DNA from: an uncultured Candidatus Actinomarina sp.
GTDB lineage: Bacteria; Actinomycetota; Acidimicrobiia; Actinomarinales; Actinomarinaceae
Direction: 5' to 3'
Assembly (NCBI GenBank): GCA_902625455.1
Contig: CACOBL010000002.1
Span: forward strand, 64,561-100,088
DNA: 35,528 nucleotides
Translations under genes and position numbers: made by a program
Notes under the pieces: model-generated
What the model saw: the letters and a program-made list of their open reading frames with translations, nothing else
The model's database searches: none
Told to the model about the DNA's origin: nothing
Shown here: positions 1 through 6,948 of the stretch, piece after piece
Layout of the letters: each line of letters starts with the position of its first letter
Numbering within the stretch: position 1 is the first letter of the stretch

Positions 1-718
1 CTTTTTTAGAAACATCATTATCTAATTTAAAGCTTGTTCCAACTATTAGGATATCCGCTAAGTCTTGATACGCCATAACATTTGCAGAATTTACTCCAGA
101 ACCAATGGCAAGCTTACCTTCAGGAACTATATTTCTCACCTTTTCTAGATCGTTCAGATTAATTTCATGACCAGTACCATCTCCAGTAACAATGACTACA
201 TCTGCACCTGCTCTTTCTATTAATTCTGCAGCATGATTTTCAATTTTTGAACCTGGTGCAGGCACTGCATGCTTAACAAATACATCAGCATAAATTTCAA
301 TTACATTGTTTAGGGTAGATTTAAATTGGCTAATTTCATGTGATTTTCCTTCAATAACACCTTGGTCAGTGAACATGGTGTTGTTTAGAACATTTATTCT
401 GACAAAATTTGATTTAGTTGCTTCTGCTATTGATAAGGCAGCTATTCCATCATTACGTAAAACGTTAATTCCAATTTTTATATTTTTATCAATTGATAAA
501 TTCTCTACAACGGTTGTAAAATTTGCAAGTGTTCTTTTTGATATATCATCCTTTACAAATGGAGTGTCTCCAAAATTCTCTATAATAATTCCATCAACTC
601 CGCCAAAAATAAGGTTATTTACATCCTCTTGTGCATGATCAATAATTTCATCTAACGATATTCTGTTGGATGGAGATCCAGGAAGACTCTTTAGATGAAC
701 AACTCCGTAAATTAACAT
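1..718 (-). CDS. BtpA/SgcQ-family TIM-barrel protein (3' end beyond window)
   Basis: The minus strand is open from an ATG at 718 to the window edge, about 239 codons, and the C-terminus is missing. The start MLIYGVVHLKSLPGSPSN and the segments FGGVDGIIIENFGDTPF and GADVVIVTGDGTGHEI match the BtpA/SgcQ family (COG0434), predicted phosphate-binding TIM barrels. BtpA itself is linked to photosystem I accumulation, but most members, including this one, have no known reaction and nothing here is photosynthetic. The ATG shares one base with the stop of the upstream gene (TAATG), so the two are probably translated in a coupled way. Family call is good, function unknown. Confidence 0.85.
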   Translation of the reverse strand, partial: MLIYGVVHLKSLPGSPSNRISLDEIIDHAQEDVNNLIFGGVDGIIIENFGDTPFVKDDISKRTLANFTTVVENLSIDKNIKIGINVLRNDGIAALSIAEATKSNFVRINVLNNTMFTDQGVIEGKSHEISQFKSTLNNVIEIYADVFVKHAVPAPGSKIENHAAELIERAGADVVIVTGDGTGHEINLNDLEKVRNIVPEGKLAIGSGVNSANVMAYQDLADILIVGTSFKLDNDVSKK

Positions 719-1455
719 TATATTTTTACGTGATCAAATTTTAGAAATTTTGGTGCAAAAGTACCTTCGGTTGTCAAAGTTGGTTTAAAACTTTTTGGAG
801 TTCTTCCAGTAATTAACCTACACCAGTCGCTAGCGCTTCCTTTAATAGTATTTTCAGATTTTTCGTCACCAAATTGCCACGCTTTGTACTCGGGTCCAAT
901 AAGCTCAATTCTTAAATTTTCATATTTAGACTTATTTAATTTAGTTGCATGTTCAGCATTTAACCAACCATAGAGAGCAACATGTTCAACTCTTACAGTA
1001 TCCTCATAGTTTTTATTCATACTTTCATATATATCTAGGCTGTGAGCCCAAGTTTCAGCTAATTTTGTTACTGCAAAAGTTCTACAGTCTATTTCATTTT
1101 TCCACCATATTATTTTTTTACCAGGAGAACATTTTGCTAATGTTTCAATAACTGATGCTCTTGATATTCTCCACCATTCGATAACATCTTGTGGTCTCAT
1201 ATCTTTCCCTTTTGCAATTGCTTCTTTTTCAAATTTTTCTAAACCTTTTGGTCCTTTATATTTATTAAAATCAGTACCTTTTTTCTTCAATGCATTAAGA
1301 CCTAAATCTTCAAGTGCTGACAAATAACTTACATGTGCTGTGATATCCCAATTCTTAAATGAGGTTTTTGTATCCCAATTTCTAACCGGTATACTCTGTA
1401 AGTATTGATCTAGAAGTTGTTGTTCAGCTACTAAGTTACTTAATATTTCTTGCAC
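718..1455 (-). CDS. TIGR03084/MDMPI-type metal-binding protein (DinB fold)
   Basis: This 245-aa protein resembles the actinobacterial TIGR03084 family, related to mycothiol-dependent maleylpyruvate isomerase (MDMPI). In MDMPI a His, a Glu and a His bind zinc. The equivalents visible here are H41 (DITAHVSYL) and E134/H138 (ETWAHSLDIY), at almost the same spacing. The C-terminal part (IELIGPEYKAWQFGDEKS, then IKGSASDWCRLITGR) matches the second domain of the family. A metal-dependent thiol-transfer or isomerase role is inference, and the substrate is unknown. The start is GTG at 1455, supported by a TAGAAT -10 box at 1462-1467 exactly six bases upstream, so the mRNA is probably leaderless. It is the first gene of a two-gene operon with the BtpA-family gene. 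Confidence 0.8.
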   Translation of the reverse strand: MQEILSNLVAEQQLLDQYLQSIPVRNWDTKTSFKNWDITAHVSYLSALEDLGLNALKKKGTDFNKYKGPKGLEKFEKEAIAKGKDMRPQDVIEWWRISRASVIETLAKCSPGKKIIWWKNEIDCRTFAVTKLAETWAHSLDIYESMNKNYEDTVRVEHVALYGWLNAEHATKLNKSKYENLRIELIGPEYKAWQFGDEKSENTIKGSASDWCRLITGRTPKSFKPTLTTEGTFAPKFLKFDHVKI

Positions 1456-1548
1456 ATATTAATTCTACTTGTGAAAATGATTAACTCCAATGTCATTTGT
1501 TAGTAAAAAAAACTTTTTTTAAAGCAAATTAAGCCTTAATATGATTTT

Positions 1549-1764
1549 ATGAAGAAGTTAGCAAAATTTTTAGCTTTAATTGTAGGTTTGAGATATATTT
1601 TAAAAATATTATCCGAAAATATTGATGTAAAAATACAAATTGAGAAATTAAGAAATGAAATTGCTAATTTAGAAACAGAAGACCTAGAAAATAAGTTAAA
1701 AGATTTTTTTAAAAAGTATGATCCAAAGTTCAAAGATAAAGAAGAAAATCAAGAAGACTTTTAA
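1549..1764 (+). CDS. Small hypothetical protein, hydrophobic N-terminus and charged coiled-coil tail
   Basis: A 71-aa protein that I do not recognise. Residues 5-20 are hydrophobic (KFLALIVGLRYILKIL) and could insert into or lie on the membrane. The rest is rich in Lys and Glu with a heptad-like pattern, suggesting a short coiled coil. A TAATAT box at 1537-1542 lies six bases before the ATG, the same spacing seen at several certain genes here, which supports it as a leaderless gene. An opposite-strand frame over the same bases is a less likely alternative. Existence is moderately supported, function unknown. Confidence 0.5.
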   Translation: MKKLAKFLALIVGLRYILKILSENIDVKIQIEKLRNEIANLETEDLENKLKDFFKKYDPKFKDKEENQEDF

Positions 1765-1850
1765 AAAATATTTAATGTTGAAATTACCATTTACTTTAAA
1801 TAAGTTTTTTGTAATAACTACCACTCATAATAAAAGATTTTTCTAAGTTT

Positions 1851-2300
1851 ATGTGGAGATTATTAGGGAGAACGGCACACCTCTGGCCTGAATGGTTTTA
1901 TAAGTTAATCTCAAAAGCTCACTCAAGAATTATGAGATTCAATCATTCTTTTTTAGGTGAAAAAATAATAGGTGATCATATCCTATTACTCGAGACTATA
2001 GGCAGTAAATCCAAGCAAATTAGAAAGACACCATTAACTTATGCGAATCATAACAATGACTACATAGTTGCAGCTTCTTATAGTGGTAATGATAAAACTC
2101 CAGACTGGTTTTACAATCTTTCATCTAACAATCCATTTATCACAATTAATAATGAAAGATTTGAAGCTACTTATGAATTAATTCAATCTTCAGAAAAAGA
2201 GTATTTTTGGAGTTTACTGGATGATGTATATCCGACATTTCAGATGTATAGAAAAAGAACAAATAGAGAAATACCTTTAATTAGATTTTCTAAAGCTTAG
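1851..2300 (+). CDS. Deazaflavin (F420)-dependent nitroreductase-family oxidoreductase
   Basis: The 149-aa protein matches the DDN/F420H2-dependent reductase family (PF04075-like). The core is LLLETIGSKSKQIRKTPL followed by a short beta segment and a GNDKTPDWFYNLSSNNPF motif, corresponding to the family pattern of a G-rKSGk.R.tPL strand and a P.W..NL..nP segment. These split-barrel enzymes use reduced coenzyme F420 (sometimes FMN) to reduce quinones, nitro compounds or other small molecules. The substrate here cannot be told. The family's expansion in actinobacteria agrees with the lineage suggested by the gene order. The 3' end overlaps the converging MoxR-like gene by 11 bases. Confidence 0.85.
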   Translation: MWRLLGRTAHLWPEWFYKLISKAHSRIMRFNHSFLGEKIIGDHILLLETIGSKSKQIRKTPLTYANHNNDYIVAASYSGNDKTPDWFYNLSSNNPFITINNERFEATYELIQSSEKEYFWSLLDDVYPTFQMYRKRTNREIPLIRFSKA

Positions 2301-3279
2301 GTTTTATTGAAGGTCCTTTTCTAACTATTGTGTTCCATAGGGTTTTATAATGGTCTAAGTCCTCTTTGTTAACATGAGGTAATACAAAATTTTCCCAAGT
2401 ATCTTTTAGTGGATCTGTTGAGTTTGCATAAACATCTAAGCCAATAGGGATTCTTTCTACAATCGTTCTTAAACTCATAGGGGTTTCTATATTAATACTT
2501 ATATCATCTGACATAAAAGAATTGTTTATCTCTGTTGCTAATTTAATTATCAATTCTTTATATTCTTTTTGAAGTTTGGGATATCTTTTATTAAAAATCT
2601 CATCTAATTGCACTTTATTTGGGAAGGGCTTATCCCATATGACCCACCTATCAGCAAAAGCTTTATTTAATGACTGGGTACCTGCATAATCTCTTAAACT
2701 TGTTGGATTCATGGTACCAAAAATGTAAGTATCTTCTCTTAATGAAAGAACTTCTCCATTTGGTAGTTCTAATTTCCTATGTCGATCAAGTAATGAATGA
2801 AGAGCAAATAAAACTTCAGGACCCGCAGCATTAAGTTCAGACAGATTAACAATTGCGGGCCCTCTTAAAGCTCTTGTTAATTCACCATCTTGCCATCTAC
2901 TTTCGGTTCCACCTTTACCATCTCCGTACAGCTGAACAGATCCTAAAAGTGTTACATCTCTAACTTCTCCTGATAAAGGTATTCTGTAATACGGAAGTTT
3001 TAATTTTGCTGCAAATTGTTCTATATCATGATCTTTTCCTGTACCCATATGTCCCATCAGCGCAATATGAATTGGAATCTCATTTTTAAAAGATTTACTT
3101 TTTGAATTTATAACTTGTGCAAGTCGGTACTGCATTCCTAGGTCCACATAAAATTCATCAATTTCCGGAATACGATTACTGCGTGAGTCAAAATCATCTA
3201 ATTTTTTATCTAATTCACATTCTTCTATTTCAACCACTTGCTTTTCATTATCAGGATTTATAAATTTTTGTGTACCCAT
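2290..3279 (-). CDS. MoxR-like AAA+ ATPase with altered Walker A and Walker B motifs
   Basis: A 329-aa single-domain AAA+ protein of the MoxR/AAA_5 type. Visible motifs are Walker A GHMGTGKD (76-83), a MoxR-type insertion region (about 107-130, VRDVTLLGSVQLYGDG), Walker B IVNLSELN (143-150), sensor 1 Asn in GTMNPTS (N191) and an arginine finger in AFADRW (R211). Two departures stand out: Walker A ends in KD rather than K-S/T, and the Walker B Asp is Ser147 although the catalytic-type Glu148 remains. MoxR ATPases usually work as chaperones or activators with a VWA-domain partner. The partner is the upstream gene, which shares one base with this start (TAATG). The target complex is unknown. Confidence 0.88.
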   Translation of the reverse strand: MGTQKFINPDNEKQVVEIEECELDKKLDDFDSRSNRIPEIDEFYVDLGMQYRLAQVINSKSKSFKNEIPIHIALMGHMGTGKDHDIEQFAAKLKLPYYRIPLSGEVRDVTLLGSVQLYGDGKGGTESRWQDGELTRALRGPAIVNLSELNAAGPEVLFALHSLLDRHRKLELPNGEVLSLREDTYIFGTMNPTSLRDYAGTQSLNKAFADRWVIWDKPFPNKVQLDEIFNKRYPKLQKEYKELIIKLATEINNSFMSDDISINIETPMSLRTIVERIPIGLDVYANSTDPLKDTWENFVLPHVNKEDLDHYKTLWNTIVRKGPSIKPKL

Positions 3280-5231
3280 TATGCAACTCCGGATGTTAAT
3301 TTAATGTTTTTAATAAGTATATCCTTTGTGATGTTTACTATGGAATGAATTAACTGTTCGGGTTTTTCAATTTGTACGTTATTAATGTATTCTCTCCAAG
3401 AACCTCTACTGCCAATTCCTATTCCTATTACATCTACACCATTTTTAGTAGCAAAGTTTATACTACTTTGAAGTTCATTCAATGACCCTCTAGTCATCCC
3501 ATCAGACAGTACAACCAACATCTTTTTATTTGAGGGATGATTTAACAATCTTTTTGTTGCGTGCATGATATTTATCTCATCGATGTTTGTACCTTTTTCG
3601 AACATACTTACTGGTGGAATTGATTCTTCACTTATTCCGATATCAATTGAATCTCTTAAGTTTCTTGAAAATTCAATTAGACCAATAAATTGTTGATAGT
3701 TCTCCCTCCATGAATCTTTGAATTCTTTAATAAAATAATGATTTGCTGTGTTGTAAAGCTCCTGAGCTGAAGAACCGTAAGATCTATTTAACATTGATGA
3801 AACTGCAAATTTTCTTTTATTATAAGTTTCATCATTTTCAGCATGTTCAGAGGCAAAGGCTCTGTTAAATATAGAAACTTCAAAATCTATATCAAGTTCA
3901 AAACATATCTGGGATAAATAACTAGCACCAATCAATGCTGAGGCTAAAGACCAAGGATGAAGTTCATCTTTATTTTTCTCAATCATCGAACCACTTCCAT
4001 CAATTAAAAGCGATATGGCATATGATTTATTGGATAGTCGCTGTTTTTGCTCAAACATCCTTTCGTACCTGCCAGACGCAAGCATGATTGGAACATGTGG
4101 AGATAAATCTCCTTGATCAAATCCACTAATCCTCTGTCTTTTTTGGTTGTGAATAAAGTAGGGTTTTATCTTGTTTGTTACTTTGTAAATAGGTAAATTC
4201 CATTGCTGCAATAAAGATTCATATGTTTCCAGACCATTTTTATATAAATTTTTGAAATTATGCGGAATTTTATTTTCTACTACTTTTGCAATATTTCCTG
4301 AGGGAAAATAAATTGTAGTTGATGCCCCTACTTTAGATATATGATCATCCATCAGATTTAATTTATCATCAGTTGATTTAGACTCTGTTTGACCGAGAAA
4401 TTTCTGCAATGTATTACCTGTTGTTACGTTGTTTGAGGAAGGTATCAGAACCTTACTTAAATCATTCACAACACTTTCATCAAGTGATTCTTCAATTTCT
4501 TTTTGTTCTCCAAGGGTATAGTTGTCTAAGTCGGGGAGAATATTGTACCTTTTACAAATATCAACCATTTGAACTGTTGCTTCTATTAATTGAGAAACAT
4601 TCACATCTTCATAATTTAAAGTTTTTAAAATATGCAAAGATTCATTCAATGAACTTACTACAGGTTTTTTATAGATTTCAAACTTAACATCTATATAAGA
4701 AGTTATTGAGTGAAATAATAATGAAAGATATTGACTAAAATTTCCAAGCTTTTTAATTTCTGAAAATGACTCAGTATAAATATCCTCAAGAATAGAATTC
4801 AAACCTTCATATTGTTTTACAAAAATTTTTTCTTCAATTGAATGAATTAGGATATCAAAAACATATTTTCCAAAGGGACCTGTGAGAATTTCAAGAACAT
4901 CATCAACATCTTCAACATCATCGAGTTCGTCTGGAAACAAATCATTTAAAGATTCAGAGTCTACAAAGTAATTATTAGATGCATGTATTGCTTCATGTAC
5001 AACTGTACCTATCATGACTTCATCTCTATCAAGATTTGTTTTTGAAATTGTATTTACGAGTATTGATGGATTTATTACAATATCATTTTTGTTGTTTGAT
5101 CTTGATCTTCCATACCGAAGTGATAAATCATCATTTTTCATTTGTGTTTGTAATAGTCTCGTAATAGCTGGTCTAATCTTTTCAAAATCTTCAACTATTT
5201 GAGCTTCAATGTTTTTTTTCTTTGAATTCAT
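3279..5231 (-). CDS. Zincin-VWA protein, partner of the MoxR-like ATPase
   Basis: A 650-aa two-part protein. The N-terminal part carries HEAIH (79-83) after a hydrophobic helix, a full HExxH zinc-peptidase motif, with HSIEEK (130-135) as a candidate region for the third ligand. This resembles the metallopeptidase-plus-VWA proteins (DUF2201/COG3864-like). The C-terminal part (about 400-620) is a von Willebrand A domain with a complete MIDAS: DGSGS (411-415), T548 and D577 (LSDGMT). No signal peptide or membrane segment is evident, so it is probably cytoplasmic. It is transcribed first and is coupled to the AAA+ gene. A role as an ATPase-controlled protease or chaperone adaptor is inference. 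The ATG at 5231 is preceded by a TGATAATAA box about seven bases upstream. Confidence 0.85.
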   Translation of the reverse strand: MNSKKKNIEAQIVEDFEKIRPAITRLLQTQMKNDDLSLRYGRSRSNNKNDIVINPSILVNTISKTNLDRDEVMIGTVVHEAIHASNNYFVDSESLNDLFPDELDDVEDVDDVLEILTGPFGKYVFDILIHSIEEKIFVKQYEGLNSILEDIYTESFSEIKKLGNFSQYLSLLFHSITSYIDVKFEIYKKPVVSSLNESLHILKTLNYEDVNVSQLIEATVQMVDICKRYNILPDLDNYTLGEQKEIEESLDESVVNDLSKVLIPSSNNVTTGNTLQKFLGQTESKSTDDKLNLMDDHISKVGASTTIYFPSGNIAKVVENKIPHNFKNLYKNGLETYESLLQQWNLPIYKVTNKIKPYFIHNQKRQRISGFDQGDLSPHVPIMLASGRYERMFEQKQRLSNKSYAISLLIDGSGSMIEKNKDELHPWSLASALIGASYLSQICFELDIDFEVSIFNRAFASEHAENDETYNKRKFAVSSMLNRSYGSSAQELYNTANHYFIKEFKDSWRENYQQFIGLIEFSRNLRDSIDIGISEESIPPVSMFEKGTNIDEINIMHATKRLLNHPSNKKMLVVLSDGMTRGSLNELQSSINFATKNGVDVIGIGIGSRGSWREYINNVQIEKPEQLIHSIVNITKDILIKNIKLTSGVA

Positions 5232-5264
5232 TTAATTATTATTATCATTAACAACTATAAGTAT

Positions 5265-5270
5265 AAGGAG
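5265..5270 (+). promoter_or_regulatory. Shine-Dalgarno site of dapB
   Basis: AAGGAG lies nine bases before the dapB ATG. A TATAAG box at 5256-5261 could be its -10 element, although such a short distance would leave only a very short leader. Confidence 0.6.
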
Positions 5271-5279
5271 TTATCAAAG

Positions 5280-6029
5280 ATGAATGAAATTGCACAACAT
5301 ACTGTTTTGATATCTGGTGGTGCAGGCTCAATGGGACAACTTGTTACAGATTATATTAACTCTAGAGACGATTTTACTATGACAGCAATTCATGATCCGA
5401 ATTACGAAGGACAAGAATATAAAACTTATAAAACTTTGACAAACATAGATGAAGATATTGTCATAGAGTTTTCACCTGCCTCGGTAATAAATGAAAATAT
5501 AGAATTACTACTTAATTCAAATGCAAATTTAATAATTGGATCATCTGGAGTGAGTTCAGAAATGATATCAAAATTAAAAACAAAAACAGACAGAAAAATA
5601 ATTGTCATTCCAAATTTTTCTATAGGCTCTGCTTATCAAAAGCTTTTCTCAACAACACTTTCAGAAAATTTTTATTCAGTAAATATTACTGAGAAACATC
5701 ATAGTAAGAAACAAGATGCACCTTCCGGGACTGCTATAGATTTGGCAAATACTTTGCCATCAAAAATAAAATCTCACGAAAAAGATGAAGATTTTTATCA
5801 AATTAATAATGTAAACAAAATAAATATTTATTCATTAAGAGATGATAAATTTTTAGCTGAACAACAGGTAGATTTTGTAAATGAATATGAATCTTTTAAT
5901 TTAGATCACAAAGTATATGACAGGAAAGCATATCTGTATGGAATAAAAGTTGTTCTTGATCTTTACAGTGATTTGGAAGGTTTTAATCTGGGTTTAGAAA
6001 ATATAATAGCTAAGAAGATTAATATCTAA
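5280..6029 (+). CDS. dapB: 4-hydroxy-tetrahydrodipicolinate reductase
   Basis: DapB reduces 4-hydroxy-tetrahydrodipicolinate with NAD(P)H in the diaminopimelate/lysine pathway. The 249-aa protein has the Rossmann nucleotide loop GGAGSMG (13-19), PNFSIGSAY (111-119), and the family signature EKHHSKKQDAPSGTA (138-152) containing the catalytic-type His140/His141, Lys144 and the PSGT substrate loop. Length is normal for the family. The ATG follows AAGGAG at nine bases. dapA starts two bases after the stop, so the two form an operon. In other actinobacteria dapB and dapA are near neighbours, sometimes with thyX between, and thyX is absent here. Confidence 0.97.
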   Translation: MNEIAQHTVLISGGAGSMGQLVTDYINSRDDFTMTAIHDPNYEGQEYKTYKTLTNIDEDIVIEFSPASVINENIELLLNSNANLIIGSSGVSSEMISKLKTKTDRKIIVIPNFSIGSAYQKLFSTTLSENFYSVNITEKHHSKKQDAPSGTAIDLANTLPSKIKSHEKDEDFYQINNVNKINIYSLRDDKFLAEQQVDFVNEYESFNLDHKVYDRKAYLYGIKVVLDLYSDLEGFNLGLENIIAKKINI

Positions 6030-6031
6030 CT

Positions 6032-6913
6032 ATGAGTGATTTCGGCAAACTATTAACGGCAGTTGTTACTCCCTTTGATAATAATGGAGTATTAAGTACT
6101 GATACTTTGTGGAGGCTTTGTCGAAAGTTAGTTCATGAGAAATCAGACGGCTTAGTTTTATCAGGAACTACCGGTGAATCTCCTAATTTATCAAAAGATG
6201 ATAGAGAGATAATTTACTCTACAGCAAAAGATTCAGTAGGGGATAAGGTAAATATAATTGCAGGTACTGGTACCTATTCAACTAAAGAATCGATAGAGTA
6301 TACAAAAATGGCAAACGACCTCGGTGTTGATGGAATTATGATTGTTACACCTTATTACTCAAAACCATCTCAACTTGGAATTATTAAACATTTTGAAGAG
6401 ATTTCTAAAAATACTGAACTACCTATTATGGCTTATAATATCCCTGGCAGGACTGCTACGCTTATAGAAATTGATACATTAGAAAAACTAGTAGACGAAG
6501 TGGGTATTCATTCTATTAAAGATGCTGTAGGAGACTTGGCATTTACAAAAACTGAATTTGAAGTATTGAAAGACAAAGTAGATATTTACTCTGGAAATGA
6601 TTCTGAAACTATAGAGTTTTTAAAGATGGGTGGAAAAGGAGTAGTTTCAGTTGCCTCACATATTGTCGGAAATGAAATATATAATTTAATAAATTTTGTC
6701 GCAAATAATGAGATTAAATTGGCTGAAAGCCTACATAATCAATTATTACCTATGTTTGATTTACTATTTGAAGAACCTAGTCCAGGTCCAATTAAATATC
6801 TTCTTACAGAAACTTGGGAAGATGTAGGAGCTCCTTTAATGCCTATTACTAATGTTTCTGCTGATTTAGGGTCCAAATTACTGGATAATTTCCAAAAAAT
6901 TAAGAATAATTAA
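6032..6913 (+). CDS. dapA: 4-hydroxy-tetrahydrodipicolinate synthase
   Basis: DapA condenses pyruvate with aspartate semialdehyde. The 293-aa TIM barrel has SGTTGESPNLS (44-54) with the Thr pair of the proton relay (T46, T47), Y109, Y135 in AYNIPGR with R140 for the substrate carboxylate, and the Schiff-base lysine K163 in IHSIKDAVGD. It lies two bases downstream of dapB with no separate promoter. It ends 35 bases before ftsK, whose promoter lies in that gap. Confidence 0.97.
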   Translation: MSDFGKLLTAVVTPFDNNGVLSTDTLWRLCRKLVHEKSDGLVLSGTTGESPNLSKDDREIIYSTAKDSVGDKVNIIAGTGTYSTKESIEYTKMANDLGVDGIMIVTPYYSKPSQLGIIKHFEEISKNTELPIMAYNIPGRTATLIEIDTLEKLVDEVGIHSIKDAVGDLAFTKTEFEVLKDKVDIYSGNDSETIEFLKMGGKGVVSVASHIVGNEIYNLINFVANNEIKLAESLHNQLLPMFDLLFEEPSPGPIKYLLTETWEDVGAPLMPITNVSADLGSKLLDNFQKIKNN

Positions 6914-6933
6914 ACTTTTCATCCCTTTATTTA

Positions 6934-6942
6934 TGGTATAAT
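6934..6942 (+). promoter_or_regulatory. Extended -10 promoter of ftsK (leaderless)
   Basis: TGGTATAAT is a perfect extended -10 element (TGnTATAAT). It ends six bases before the GTG start of ftsK, so transcription should begin at or within a base or two of the start codon. Confidence 0.75.
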
Positions 6943-6948
6943 TAATTC

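Noticed and set aside
306..638. 110-codon plus-strand frame at the left edge
   Set aside because: The minus strand encodes a recognisable BtpA-family protein over the same bases.
1536..1733. 65-codon minus-strand frame over the small gene at 1549
   Set aside because: The plus-strand frame has a -10 box at the usual spacing and a charged coiled-coil composition; only one is likely real.
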